A stretch of 42,043 nt of DNA from Opitutales bacterium (GCA_021772535.1 JAJFLV010000140.1:1-42043), one strand, 5' to 3'. Numbered from the stretch's first letter, positions 1 through 8,720 are shown. The notes: generated by a model from the sequence alone, not told the origin. Made by a program: numbers and translations.

Positions 1-1325
1 TTTTTCATGGCCGTCTCGAGATTGAAGACTTTGTACCAATCTTGCCCGATTTTTGGGTGCGCTTCACTCGCCTGGGCAAAAGTAAGTTCTTTCAGGGGCA
101 AGCCAGCTTGTTCGGCCATGGCAACGAGTTTACCAACCACATGGTGGGCTTCGCGAAAGGGTACCTGACGATTCACCAAATAATCGACGAGATCGGTGGC
201 TAGCATCTGAGGGTCAGCGGAGGTAGCTTTGCAGGTGGCCTCATTGACCGTAATTCCCGAGACAACTCCACCAAGAACCCGGACTGAGATCAAGGTCTGG
301 TCAAAAGCATCGAAAACGGGCAACTTATCTTCCTGCAGGTCGCGATTATAAGTCATCGGCAGCCCTTTCATGAGGGTGAATAGTGTTTGTGTGTGCCCTT
401 GCAGGCGAGCTGCCTTGCCCCGGATCAGTTCCAGCGAATCGGGATTCTTTTTTTGCGGCATGAGGCTGGAACCGGTGGTGAATGCTTCTGGCAATTCGAG
501 GAAACCGAATTCTTCCGTACTCCACAGTATGAGATCCTCCGCCACACGCGAAAAGTGAGTTCCGCAGATGGCACAGGCCGTTGCAAATTCGAGGAAAAGG
601 TCACGATCTGCCACAGCATCGAGACTGTTGCGGGTCATTTGCGGGCGACCCTCGTGATCAACAAATCCAAGCTCCTTTGCGGTGAATTCACGGTCCAGGG
701 GCAAAGTGCTCCCAGCCAGGGCGCCGGAACCCAAGGGGCAAAAATTGGCATGCGCGGCAATTGTTTCAAAACGTCCGATGTCTCGAGAGAACATTTCCAC
801 ATAAGCAAGCCAATGGTGGGCCAGGGGTACCGGTTGCGCCCTGCGAAGGTGGGTGTAACCGGGGATGATAATCTCGCAATGGGCCTCTGCCTTGTCAACC
901 AGACCGGTGAGGAGGTTTTTTAACCCTTCACCGAGTTCAGTGCAGGCCGCTTTAAAGAACAGGCGCATATCCGTGGCCACCTGGTCGTTGCGGCTACGCC
1001 CAGTATGCAATTTGGAAGCAGCCTGCGTCTTGCCGCTAAGAGCCTGCTCAATATTCATGTGAACGTCTTCCAGACTTTCATCCCACTGAAACTGACCACT
1101 CTCGATCTCCTTCAATATGCCGTCCAAACCCAAATGGATATCGTCGCGCTCTTCAACCGTGAGTAAACCGACATGGCAAAGCATGGAAGCGTGAGCCTTA
1201 CTCCCGAGCACATCAAAAGGAGCCAACCTCCGGTCGAAGGAAACGGACTCGCTGAAACGGATCATCAAATCAGAGGGTTTCTCCGAAAACCGGCCGCCCC
1301 AGGTAGCTTGCGGTTTTTTTGCCAT
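1..1325 (-). CDS. argH: Argininosuccinate lyase, 3' end cut by window edge
   Basis: Cleaves argininosuccinate to arginine and fumarate, the last step of arginine synthesis, in the cytosol. Reading the minus strand from the ATG at 1325 gives an open frame to base 1 (about 441 codons). It starts [15 protein letters not shown] and contains the family signatures [12 protein letters not shown], the [10 protein letters not shown] segment and the catalytic [12 protein letters not shown] loop. The family is usually about 460 residues, so only the last 15-25 are missing. The start fits the usual short leader before WGGRF; the ATG 11 bases upstream is out of frame. No clear Shine-Dalgarno precedes it. 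It is divergent from the small ORF at 1454. Family assignment is secure. Confidence 0.96.
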   Translation of the reverse strand, partial: MAKKPQATWGGRFSEKPSDLMIRFSESVSFDRRLAPFDVLGSKAHASMLCHVGLLTVEERDDIHLGLDGILKEIESGQFQWDESLEDVHMNIEQALSGKTQAASKLHTGRSRNDQVATDMRLFFKAACTELGEGLKNLLTGLVDKAEAHCEIIIPGYTHLRRAQPVPLAHHWLAYVEMFSRDIGRFETIAAHANFCPLGSGALAGSTLPLDREFTAKELGFVDHEGRPQMTRNSLDAVADRDLFLEFATACAICGTHFSRVAEDLILWSTEEFGFLELPEAFTTGSSLMPQKKNPDSLELIRGKAARLQGHTQTLFTLMKGLPMTYNRDLQEDKLPVFDAFDQTLISVRVLGGVVSGITVNEATCKATSADPQMLATDLVDYLVNRQVPFREAHHVVGKLVAMAEQAGLPLKELTFAQASEAHPKIGQDWYKVFNLETAMK

Positions 1326-1453
1326 GCCCGGAACATCGCAGGCGACGCCAAACGAGGCAATCCAAAATCCCCGCAACGAGGGCGGAAAATATTAATAAAG
1401 AAAAATTCTAATACTACGAAGACTAATGCCGACTTTAATTGGTATTCAAAACA

Positions 1454-1693
1454 ATGAAATCAGATCCCAAATATTGTGGATTCGAGAAATCCAAGTTCCT
1501 GCAATTGTGCCTGGCGGAAAAAGAAGAAATCCGCCGTTACAAAGGAATGGAATCAAAGAAAGCCGGCTACGATATCGGCTATGATCGGGCTTTATTGGAA
1601 TGGATCCGCGATCACCGGGATCACTGGTACCACTCCAGGGTTCAGGTGAATCCGGGGTCCACCACATTTCGATTTTTACACAATTTCGCTTAA
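1454..1693 (+). CDS. Small hypothetical protein (79 aa)
   Basis: I cannot name this protein. Translation from the ATG at 1454 gives a charged soluble polypeptide with a middle section reading KAGYDIGYDRALLEWIRDHR, the kind of compact acidic/basic helix seen in conserved small proteins. An in-frame TTG at 1439 would add five residues, but ATG is more likely. It has one strong point in favour of being real: a good rho-independent terminator lies about 90 bases downstream (1786-1826). It has no signal peptide or membrane segment. It is divergent from argH. Function unknown. Confidence 0.5.
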   Translation: MKSDPKYCGFEKSKFLQLCLAEKEEIRRYKGMESKKAGYDIGYDRALLEWIRDHRDHWYHSRVQVNPGSTTFRFLHNFA

Positions 1694-1980
1694 GTTTTTG
1701 CAGCCCGACCGATCAATTTAATAGCCAAAACTCCTTGCTCCTGTAAAAAACATATTTAACATAAAAAAGCATTCGAGTTTGGTTGGAAAAGCCGGTTAAC
1801 GCCGGCTTTTCTGCTTTTTTATTTTTGGAATGATAAAACGAAAGACTGCGCGGCCAGAATTAATCCGCGGGATAATCGACGGATTCTTCAAGCATGGTGT
1901 TGACAACCCGCGCGCTTCCGAAAACAAAAAGGCAATTTTCGTTACACGCCGAGTCGGATTATCCATGGGCCGGTTTACGG
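1694..1980. other. Intergenic region with terminator, no convincing gene
   Basis: This 287-base gap between the small ORF and the convergent CBS-protein gene holds one terminator hairpin (1786-1826). A 64-codon frame opens at 1830, but it has no start signal and no recognisable motif, and I do not call it a gene. Confidence 0.5.
1786..1826 (+). terminator. Rho-independent terminator
   Basis: A perfect 10-bp stem (arm GAAAAGCCGG at 1786-1795, partner at 1802-1811) with a 6-base loop is followed by a T-rich run at 1815-1826. It is oriented to end transcription of the small + strand ORF. It may also help insulate the convergent CBS-protein gene. Confidence 0.75.
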
Positions 1981-3282
1981 CTACTGATCTAGCTCTTCCA
2001 CTTCAGAAGGTTGCCGGACCTTGATGCGGGCAGCGATAACTCGGGTTTCGTCCACCTCGGTTATCGTCACCTCCAGTTGTTCCAGTTCCAGAGTTTCCCC
2101 ACTGTCGGGAATTCGGCCTAGTTCAGCCGTAATCAATCCTCCAAATGAGGCCACTTCATTCTTATTCTCGATGGGAACCTCCAGTGTCTCCTCCATATCC
2201 CGGATTGAGGCCAAGCCGGAGACCGCATATTCGTTCGGTCCCAGCAATTTGATGAGTTCTTCCTCAGCATCGAATTCATCCTGGATCTCACCCACAAGCT
2301 GTTCGAGGATCAATTCCAACGTTATAACTCCGTTGGCCCCGCCGAATTCGTCCGTTACCAGAGCCATATGAGTTTTCCGCAAAAGGAGTTTGCTGAGAAC
2401 TTTTTCCAGAGGATCGTTTTCACCCACTCGTATCATTTCACGCTTGATTTTGCGCAAGTCGATGGAGTCGGGATTTTCTTTGGAATGAAAAATATCCTTG
2501 ATGTGGATGAGCCCCAGGCAATTGTCCAGATCACCGTCACAAAGGGGGAAGCGGGTGTGTTCGGTCTCTTCGGCCAATGCCAGGTTGGCGGCATTTTCTT
2601 CATTGATGTCAAAATATTTCACCTGATTGCGCGGCAGGAGGATGTCCTGCGCTTTAACTTCCCGCATTTGCAAGGCGTTTTTAATCACTTTTAGAAGAAC
2701 CTGGGAAACCTCCGGTTTTTCTTTCAAGGCATCGAGTTGCTCATCAATATCAAAAGCTTCCCACTCCGATTCCGGCTCCACTCCGAATCGTTTTAATGTA
2801 AACTCTGAGAATCGTTTTAATGGCCTTACGATGAGGTAACCGACCAGACCTGCCAGCCGGACTACCAAAGAAGTGGCCTGCAACACTTTGATGGGAGATG
2901 CCACGGCCAAACCCCGAGGCAACAGATCGCTCAATAAATAATATACAATAATTATCAGCAAAAAGGCCAAAATTCCGGTAGGCCATGCTTCAGGCATGCC
3001 AATTTCCTGTAGAAAAACAAACGATAGAGGAAATGAGAGCAGGGCATATCCCAAGGCACAGAAAAGATTCCCGAACCGAACTATCAGAAGAGTCCGGTCA
3101 GCGTCCTCCAGCAACGCCTCCGGCAGTTTTCTGCGTTTAAGCTCCTCCAAATACTCCGGGTCAAAATGGCTTAACCTTAATTTGATGATGCTGAACCCGC
3201 CCGCGGCCAGGAGGGCGTTCACAATAAGCAACCCAATTGCGCCGAAAAGACGCAGGAGTATATCGACCTGTTCAGGATTCAC
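1981..3282 (-). CDS. CorC/HlyC-type membrane protein with CBS pair
   Basis: A 433-residue protein of the CNNM/CorC family. The N-terminal ~150 residues form a DUF21-like membrane domain with three or four hydrophobic segments (for example GLLIVNALLAAGGFSIIKL and AFLLIIIVYYLL). A CBS-domain pair follows (about 205-330: RFPLCDGDLDNCLGLIHIKD, then MALVTDEFGGANGVITLEL). The C-terminal ~80 residues are the transporter-associated domain typical of CorC/HlyC (SFGGLITAELGRIPDSGETL). Relatives are linked to magnesium or other divalent-metal efflux; some are annotated as hemolysins on weak grounds. The start is GTG at 3282. It lies 30 bases after hisC on the same strand, so co-transcription is likely although the functions are unrelated. 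Confidence 0.88.
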   Translation of the reverse strand: MNPEQVDILLRLFGAIGLLIVNALLAAGGFSIIKLRLSHFDPEYLEELKRRKLPEALLEDADRTLLIVRFGNLFCALGYALLSFPLSFVFLQEIGMPEAWPTGILAFLLIIIVYYLLSDLLPRGLAVASPIKVLQATSLVVRLAGLVGYLIVRPLKRFSEFTLKRFGVEPESEWEAFDIDEQLDALKEKPEVSQVLLKVIKNALQMREVKAQDILLPRNQVKYFDINEENAANLALAEETEHTRFPLCDGDLDNCLGLIHIKDIFHSKENPDSIDLRKIKREMIRVGENDPLEKVLSKLLLRKTHMALVTDEFGGANGVITLELILEQLVGEIQDEFDAEEELIKLLGPNEYAVSGLASIRDMEETLEVPIENKNEVASFGGLITAELGRIPDSGETLELEQLEVTITEVDETRVIAARIKVRQPSEVEELDQ

Positions 3283-3312
3283 GAAAGTGCCGGGAAATTA
3301 AGCTGCATCGTG

Positions 3313-4410
3313 TTATTTCCCAAAAAACTCGGCCAGAGCATTGAGTAAGCTCCGGTTCTGATTTTCTGTGCCCACGGTTATTCTCAGATGGTTGGGAAGG
3401 CCATAGCCTTTGAGGGGCCGAACAATAATTCCTCTGTCATGGAGATAGCTATATACTTTGTCAGAATTCTCGAATCGGACAAGGATAAAGTTTCCCGCAC
3501 TGGACACATATTCCAACCCAAGCTCCGCGAATCCCTTTGATAAAAGGGTCAGTCCGGCGGCATTGGTTGCTTTGGACATTTCCACAAAGGCCTCATCCTC
3601 CAGCGCTCCCAAGGCCGCCGCCAGGGCCACTGAATTCACATTAAAGGCCGGGCGGACCCGGTTGAGCAAGTCCACCAGATCGGCATGGCAATAACCATAA
3701 CCGATACGCAGCCCGGCCAATCCGTAAATTTTCGAGAACGTGCGGGTGCAAATAATTTTCAGACCCTCCTCGATCAGGGGGCGCAGGTCGGGGGGATCGT
3801 CAAGGTACTCCGCATAGGCCTCATCCAGACAAAAAATAACATGGTCCGGGAGACTCCGGGCAAATTCCACGATTTCCGACTCCGAGTTATCGGTGCCGGT
3901 GGGATTGTTGGGCGAAGGTAGAAAAACGAGTCGGGTTTGCGGAGTTATGGCGGCCCGCATGGCATCTAGATCGTGGCGAAAATCGACCAGAGGCGCCTCC
4001 AGGCAATTTCCCTCCTGTAGCAAAACGGCCAGTTTGTAGGCAATAAATGCATGCTCCCCCATGACCACATCGATTCCCGGCTCGACGAAGGCGGAGCACA
4101 ACAGGTGAATAATTTCACTCGATCCATGCCCGATCACCAGTTGGTCCGGATTGACTCCACGAACCTCAGCCAGTCTTTCCCGCAAAAAATAGGCGCTGTT
4201 TTCCGGATAAAGAGAAACTCCCCGGAGGGCTTCGCCAGCCGCCTTAAGTCCCAATGGAGAAGATCCCAATGGGTTTTCATTGGAGGCCAGTTTAAGGATC
4301 GTATCTGGGTCCAGACCGCATTCCAGGGCCACCATTTCAATCGGTTTTCCTGGATAATAGACCGGTTTGGTGAGGACGGCCTTCCGGGCCAAATCGCTGT
4401 ATGAAATCAT
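3313..4410 (-). CDS. hisC: Histidinol-phosphate aminotransferase
   Basis: A PLP-dependent fold-type I aminotransferase that converts imidazole acetol phosphate to histidinol phosphate in histidine synthesis. From the preferred start (MISYSDLARK, ATG at 4410) it is 365 residues, normal for HisC. Visible motifs are KLASNENPLGSSP near residue 40, SPNNPTGT near 166-172, CLDEAYAEY near 194-202 and the PLP lysine in TRTFSKIYGLAG (K227). The frame extends 14 codons further upstream to 4452, but that would overlap the divergent lipoate-ligase gene starting at 4446, and the extra residues do not look like HisC. HisC-like enzymes can also act on aromatic amino acids, so a broader substrate range is possible. 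No other his gene is in the window. Confidence 0.9.
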   Translation of the reverse strand: MISYSDLARKAVLTKPVYYPGKPIEMVALECGLDPDTILKLASNENPLGSSPLGLKAAGEALRGVSLYPENSAYFLRERLAEVRGVNPDQLVIGHGSSEIIHLLCSAFVEPGIDVVMGEHAFIAYKLAVLLQEGNCLEAPLVDFRHDLDAMRAAITPQTRLVFLPSPNNPTGTDNSESEIVEFARSLPDHVIFCLDEAYAEYLDDPPDLRPLIEEGLKIICTRTFSKIYGLAGLRIGYGYCHADLVDLLNRVRPAFNVNSVALAAALGALEDEAFVEMSKATNAAGLTLLSKGFAELGLEYVSSAGNFILVRFENSDKVYSYLHDRGIIVRPLKGYGLPNHLRITVGTENQNRSLLNALAEFFGK

Positions 4411-4445
4411 CTTTAAAACTTCAAAACTTGCTCTAAATCCGGGCA

Positions 4446-5168
4446 ATGGCAATATCTTCCGTCTTGAACCGTCAAATGCATATCCTGCCCGACCGGTCAG
4501 CCAGCGCCTTCGACAACATGGCCGAAGATCTTCTCCTGCTGGAAGATTATCTGGAACCGGAGGCCGTACGATTTCGCCATTACGGATGGATTCCGCAGCC
4601 CGCCTTTACTTTCGGCTATAGCCAACGATACGATTGGGCTTGCGATCAGATTACCGTTCCTAATCCACAGATTTGCCGACGCCCTACCGGTGGAGGGATC
4701 GTGGACCATCGTGAGGACTGGACCTACAGCATCATATTTCCACCCAATCACTCATTTTCTCAAATGGAAGCCACCCAAGTTTACAATACGGTCCACCAGG
4801 CCCTGGCCAACGCCCTCACCAAAGGCGGTTTCCAGGCCGTGCTTGCTCCATGCTCCCGAAAAGGAAAACCCTCCCGTCCATCGGTCTGTTTTGAAAAAGC
4901 CGAACCCTTTGACGTCATTGACACCAAAACAAAAAACAAAATCGCTGGAGCCGCCCTCAAACGCAACCACCACGGCCTCCTCCTGCAAGGCTCCATCTCC
5001 CAAACCCCCAAAGAATTACCCCTCAAATTCAAAAAAATCTTCACCCGCGAACTCTCTCAACTTACCGACACCGATCCAACAGAAAAATCCTGGCCCATCT
5101 TCTCCCCCGAAAAAGACACAACCACCCGCCACCTCTACGCCTCCGCAGAATGGAACAATCGACGGTGA
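4446..5168 (+). CDS. Lipoate-protein ligase / octanoyltransferase-like protein
   Basis: A 240-residue member of the biotin/lipoate A/B ligase fold that attaches lipoyl or octanoyl groups to 2-oxoacid dehydrogenase or GcvH lysines. The fold signature RRPTGGG is at residues 78-84, with the conserved lysine in KNKIAGAALKR (K165). C148 in SVCFEKAE lies where LipM-type octanoyltransferases carry their catalytic cysteine, so LipM-like activity is as plausible as LplA-like ligation. There is no separate C-terminal LplA accessory domain. The last third of the gene is unusually poor in G on the coding strand: I count 19 G in the 180 bases 4981-5160. The start at 4446 is divergent from hisC by about 35 bases. 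Confidence 0.8.
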   Translation: MAISSVLNRQMHILPDRSASAFDNMAEDLLLLEDYLEPEAVRFRHYGWIPQPAFTFGYSQRYDWACDQITVPNPQICRRPTGGGIVDHREDWTYSIIFPPNHSFSQMEATQVYNTVHQALANALTKGGFQAVLAPCSRKGKPSRPSVCFEKAEPFDVIDTKTKNKIAGAALKRNHHGLLLQGSISQTPKELPLKFKKIFTRELSQLTDTDPTEKSWPIFSPEKDTTTRHLYASAEWNNRR

Positions 5169-5305
5169 TGACAAATCGACCAGGCTATCGTCCCCGAAAC
5201 AACCATTTAACCTTGCCCAACCTCTTTGTTTAACAAACTTTATAAGGCAAACACTGATTACGCCTCCATGGTCCATGTAAAACTAGACATTAGGAGAAAA
5301 CTTGA

Positions 5306-5815
5306 ATGAAAAAACGACCCATTGGAATAACAATACTCGCAATACTTTCCATATTTGGAGGGATTGGTATTATTGTAGTCCAAGTCATTTTTTCGGGTGA
5401 GCTTGAGAAAGTATTCGAAAGCCATGGATTATCTTCATTAGCAACTTTATTGAACTTTGCCATACTGAGCGTATGGGCATTCGCCGCTGGTATCGGAATG
5501 TGGCTTGGAAGGAAATTGGGATGGTGGCTCGGGAGTCTTTACCTTTCGTATTCAGTTCTCAGGAACGTTAATGCGATTTTCACGATTATGGATATCGTTG
5601 CTCAGAACCACGACCAAGTGATTGATACGACAAAGTACTACATCAAGCATATTGGAAGAGTAATTTTTCACTCTCTCCTTGTAGCTTACTATTTCAAAAA
5701 TAACGTTATGGAGTTTTTTCAGATTAGCACAAATTATAAGAAAAAACGTTTTTGGAAATTTATTGGAATAACGCTCCTAATTTTTATAGCAATGATCCTT
5801 GTAACCCAACTTTAG
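5306..5815 (+). CDS. Small integral membrane protein, unknown function
   Basis: A 169-residue protein I do not recognise. It has four predicted membrane segments: residues 7-28 (ITILAILSIFGGIGIIVV), about 44-66, about 75-95 and 150-168 (FIGITLLIFIAMILVTQL). A polar loop lies in the middle and a basic KKKR stretch precedes the last helix. It has one of the clearest ribosome-binding sites in the window (AGGAG at 5292-5296, nine bases before the ATG). Its base composition is visibly more AT-rich than its neighbours, which could mean recent acquisition. It stands alone between two genes of unrelated function. Confidence 0.7.
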   Translation: MKKRPIGITILAILSIFGGIGIIVVQVIFSGELEKVFESHGLSSLATLLNFAILSVWAFAAGIGMWLGRKLGWWLGSLYLSYSVLRNVNAIFTIMDIVAQNHDQVIDTTKYYIKHIGRVIFHSLLVAYYFKNNVMEFFQISTNYKKKRFWKFIGITLLIFIAMILVTQL

Positions 5816-5845
5816 AATGAATAAATAAATGGGCTTACCCAGCAA

Positions 5846-7060
5846 TTACCCTTTCTCCAAAGTGGCGACGGTTTCTATGTGGCGGGTTTGGGGGAAGAGA
5901 TCGAAGGGTTGGATTTTTTTCAATTTGTAGCTTAGATTTGCCAGTAATTTCAGGTCGCGGGCTTGGGTGGCCGGGTCGCAAGAGACATAAACGATTTTTT
6001 GGGGTCCGTAAGCGGCCAGGATTTCCAGAAAATGGTTGCCACAGCCTTTCCGTGGCGGGTCGATGATCACCGAAGTGGCCCCGGGTTCAAACGAAAGGGC
6101 AGAAAATAACGACTCGGCGTTGCCGATGGTGAATTGACAGTTTTCAACCTTGTTGAGGACGGCATTGGCGTTGGCCAGGTTGACGGCTTCGGCGTTGATT
6201 TCCACACCGGCCAACTTTTCAAAATACGAGCTGGCGGAGAGACAGAACACTCCCACCCCACAATAGGCATCCACCAGATAACGAATACCGTCGCCACGGG
6301 CTTCGCTGATCACGCAATCGACCATTTCCGGCAGGATGAAGGGATTATTCTGAAAGAACTCCCCGGCCCGGACCTGGAAAAGAAGCTGGCCCACTTTTTG
6401 CGATATGATCGCCTTGGGATCGGTGGCAACCCCCTCGTAAGCATCCCGCAGCAATAAGGTGGCTCCTTTGCGGAATTTCCGCCGTCCGGACAGCACCGAC
6501 TCGCGTTCGGCCGGAAGTGCCTCATTAATCGCATCGGTGGCAATCGGGCATTGCGGCACATCGACGATGCTGCGGGAGCTTGCCCTCAAAAAACCGATGT
6601 TCATGGGCTTGCCCTCACGTTTTTTCTGAAAATGAGGTGTGATCTTGGACCGGTAACCATATTGCCGGGAAGAAGGATGCGTCGGCTGCACAGTTGGATT
6701 CTCAATTTCCCCGATTTTTTCCAGCAGTTCTTCCACTTGATGCGTCTTCCAACGCAACTGGGCCGCATAATCGAGATGCTGGTACTGACAGCCGCCACAT
6801 TCCCCAAATAGGGAACAAACCGGCTCCACTCGATCCTTGGAAGGCTCAGTCACTTCGAGCAAATCAGCTTCTGAGTAATTTTTTTTATTCCGCCAGACCC
6901 GCACGCGCACCTTTTCACCGGGAAGGGAATAAGGGACCATCACCACCCAACCATCCACCCGCCCCAGGCCTGAACCCAGGTTGGTCAGCGCTGAAATTTC
7001 CAAAACCACCTCCTGGTGGTAGGTAAAAGGTTCATCAACAAAGTCTCTTGGCTGTCTCAT
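5846..7060 (-). CDS. rlmD: 23S rRNA (uracil-5-)-methyltransferase, RlmD/RumA family
   Basis: An S-adenosylmethionine-dependent m5U methyltransferase of the TrmA/RumA family, 404 residues. The N-terminus is a TRAM RNA-binding domain (EISALTNLGSGLGRVDGWVV). It is followed by the iron-sulfur motif C-x5-C-x2-C in CSLFGECGGCQYQH, with the fourth cysteine in VPQCPI. The SAM-binding domain carries VDAYCGVGVFCL, the motif IIDPPRKGC and the catalytic-cysteine motif YVSCDPATQARDL. These features fit RlmD (U1939 type) or the dual RlmCD. The exact target uridine cannot be told from sequence alone. The gene is divergent from brnT, about 110 bases apart. Confidence 0.88.
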   Translation of the reverse strand: MRQPRDFVDEPFTYHQEVVLEISALTNLGSGLGRVDGWVVMVPYSLPGEKVRVRVWRNKKNYSEADLLEVTEPSKDRVEPVCSLFGECGGCQYQHLDYAAQLRWKTHQVEELLEKIGEIENPTVQPTHPSSRQYGYRSKITPHFQKKREGKPMNIGFLRASSRSIVDVPQCPIATDAINEALPAERESVLSGRRKFRKGATLLLRDAYEGVATDPKAIISQKVGQLLFQVRAGEFFQNNPFILPEMVDCVISEARGDGIRYLVDAYCGVGVFCLSASSYFEKLAGVEINAEAVNLANANAVLNKVENCQFTIGNAESLFSALSFEPGATSVIIDPPRKGCGNHFLEILAAYGPQKIVYVSCDPATQARDLKLLANLSYKLKKIQPFDLFPQTRHIETVATLEKG

Positions 7061-7109
7061 TAATAATTTTGGAAATTACAATACCGCTTGAATAAAGTAA
7101 AAGTTGATA

Positions 7110-7162
7110 TTGACGATGATAAAATACAATATATATTGCAAAATAGCCATATAAAAATATGG
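7110..7162 (+). promoter_or_regulatory. Candidate brnTA promoter and operator palindromes
   Basis: A TTGACG -35-like hexamer (7110-7115) is spaced 16 bases from TATATT (7132-7137). The -10 lies inside a perfect 12-base palindrome CAATATATATTG (7127-7138). A second inverted repeat, CCATAT-4-ATATGG, is at 7147-7162, just before the brnT start. BrnA antitoxins are known to repress their own operon, so these are plausible operators. This is inference from position only. Confidence 0.4.
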
Positions 7163-7172
7163 TAACAATTAG

Positions 7173-7454
7173 ATGGCAAGGAGTTTTGAATGGGATGCGG
7201 CCAAATCCAAGTTAAATTTGGAAAAGCACGGCATAGATTTTGAAACAGCAACAACAGTATGGGAGGATCTTAACTCTGTAGAGGTAGTGGCAAAGAAAAT
7301 AAAAGGTGAATCTCGCCACGGCATAATTGGAATGACTGCCGGGAAACTTTACACTGTTTTTATTACCTATCGCGACCAAAGCATTCGAATCTTTTCCGCC
7401 CGTCCATCAAGCAAATTAGAAAGGAATATTTATGCCGACCAAAACAAAAGTTAA
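7173..7454 (+). CDS. brnT: BrnT family toxin
   Basis: A 93-residue protein matching the BrnT ribonuclease-toxin family. It opens FEWDAAKSKLNLEKHGIDFE, the family's N-terminal signature (FEWD..K...N..KHG..F), and ends with the conserved YRDQSIRIFSARPSSKLER region containing the ISAR-like strand. BrnT toxins fold like RelE, cut mRNA and stop translation until neutralised by BrnA. The gene overlaps the next one by 23 bases, so the two are translated together. No strong ribosome-binding site precedes the ATG. The toxin may be active or degenerate, but no conserved region looks missing. Confidence 0.85.
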   Translation: MARSFEWDAAKSKLNLEKHGIDFETATTVWEDLNSVEVVAKKIKGESRHGIIGMTAGKLYTVFITYRDQSIRIFSARPSSKLERNIYADQNKS

Positions 7455-7851
7455 AACAATCACGACAGAAGAGTTCGATGCCAAAGTAGACCGGGGCGAA
7501 GATGTCAGTGAATATTGGGATCTAACAAAAATCAGGCACGTCAACGAAGGGGGTCTGCCCTCCATTATCGAGGTTATTATTGAGGATCAGACCGAGAAGA
7601 TCACGATACCATTGACCAGTTACAGTGTCGCATTTTTTAAATCTGTGGCCAAGAAACATAAGAGCAGCTACCAGAGAATTATCCGGCGGCTCCTGCACGA
7701 ATATGCCAAACGAGAGAGTCAACGGAAGTCTATGCAATATGTGAATGAGCCCGCGCAACGCTCTCCATCTCCCACGAGAACAGCAAGAAAGGAGAAGAAG
7801 AAAACAACCAGGCGAAAGAAAGCCGGGAAGATTCCTGCAAGTGTGCGCTGA
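7432..7851 (+). CDS. brnA: BrnA-like antitoxin with basic C-terminal tail
   Basis: A 139-residue partner of the upstream BrnT. The section FDAKVDRGEDVSEYWDLTKI resembles the BrnA toxin-binding N-terminus. Residues about 57-90 (KITIPLTSYSVAFFKSVAKK and then a helix) fit a ribbon-helix-helix DNA-binding module. The last ~35 residues are rich in Lys and Arg (TARKEKKKTTRRKK), an extension not usual in BrnA proteins of 80-100 residues; it might add nonspecific DNA affinity. The 23-base overlap with brnT supports a toxin-antitoxin operon. It could instead be called a CopG-family antitoxin. Confidence 0.7.
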   Translation: MPTKTKVKTITTEEFDAKVDRGEDVSEYWDLTKIRHVNEGGLPSIIEVIIEDQTEKITIPLTSYSVAFFKSVAKKHKSSYQRIIRRLLHEYAKRESQRKSMQYVNEPAQRSPSPTRTARKEKKKTTRRKKAGKIPASVR

Positions 7852-7916
7852 GTTGACGCATTTATGAAAAGCCAGGCAAACTTCAGCATGGCCCGGATTA
7901 ACATTTCAATTGCACC

Positions 7917-8720
7917 GTGAACACAGAATTCATCGAGAGCCCGCAAAACCCGCGTGTGAAAAATCTCGTGCGTTTGCGTCATCCCCGCAACCGCCGCCGG
8001 CAAGGGGTATTTCTGGTCGAAGGATTCCGGGAGATTTCTCGAGCGCTCGATCAAGGAATAGCTTTGCAAACTCTGTATTTCAGCTCGGAAAATTTTAAAA
8101 CCGGAGAGGCTCGAAGTATCATCGAAACGGTCTCTTCGAAAGGGATCGAGGTCTGCCAGCTTTCGCCAGCGGCTTTTGCAAAATGTTCACACCGGGATAA
8201 TCCGGACGGCCTGCTGGCGGTGGTCCCACAATGGGAGAATAGTCTGGAAGATATTAAAATTGCCACAACCGCTTTGCTGCTGGTGGTGGAAAGGGTGGAA
8301 AAACCGGGAAACCTGGGCAGCATGATCCGGACGGCTGAAGCAGCCGGAGCGGATGCCCTTATTGTCACCGACCCGGTGGCCGACATTTTCAATCCCAATG
8401 TAATCCGCAATTCTCAGGGAGCGCTTTTCGGGTTTCCAGTAGTCGTCTGCGACAACGAGTCCGCCTTCGCCTGGTTGAAGGAAAAAGGGATTCAGATTCT
8501 GGCTACCTCTCCGGCGGCAATCGAGGAATACTGGAGGGCTGACCTGAAAGCAGCAGTTGCCATCGTGGCTGGGAGTGAAAAGGATGGCTTGAGCGATTTT
8601 TGGTTAAACAAAGCGACCCATCGTCTGAAAATACCAATGGCCGGCCACTCGGATTCCCTCAATGTGAATGTGGCCGCAGCCGTCACTCTTTTTGAAGCGG
8701 TCCGCCAGCGATCCACTTAA
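7917..8720 (+). CDS. TrmH/SpoU family RNA 2'-O-methyltransferase
   Basis: A 267-residue SPOUT methyltransferase that 2'-O-methylates ribose in rRNA or tRNA. The N-terminal ~90 residues are the substrate-binding domain typical of the RlmB/TsnR branch (IESPQNPRVKNLVRLRHPRN). The catalytic domain carries motif 1 (ERVEKPGNLGSMIRTAEAAG), motif 2 (IVAGSEKDGLSDFW) and motif 3 (IPMAGHSDSLNVNVAAAV), which build the SAM-binding trefoil knot. The start codon is GTG at 7917. Which RNA it modifies is not decidable here. Its stop codon overlaps the stop of the convergent oleD gene. Confidence 0.87.
   Translation: MNTEFIESPQNPRVKNLVRLRHPRNRRRQGVFLVEGFREISRALDQGIALQTLYFSSENFKTGEARSIIETVSSKGIEVCQLSPAAFAKCSHRDNPDGLLAVVPQWENSLEDIKIATTALLLVVERVEKPGNLGSMIRTAEAAGADALIVTDPVADIFNPNVIRNSQGALFGFPVVVCDNESAFAWLKEKGIQILATSPAAIEEYWRADLKAAVAIVAGSEKDGLSDFWLNKATHRLKIPMAGHSDSLNVNVAAAVTLFEAVRQRST

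Noticed and set aside
387-923. 178-codon + strand open frame
   Set aside because: It lies antisense to argH, whose full protein signatures are on the minus strand; the + translation has no family-like features.
1830-2024. 64-codon + frame after the terminator
   Set aside because: It overlaps the convergent CBS-protein gene end and has no ribosome-binding site or motif.
4690-5280. 196-codon + frame overlapping the lipoate-ligase gene
   Set aside because: It is open because of the low-G stretch; the translation is Pro/Ser/Lys-rich low complexity, while the other frame carries RRPTGGG.
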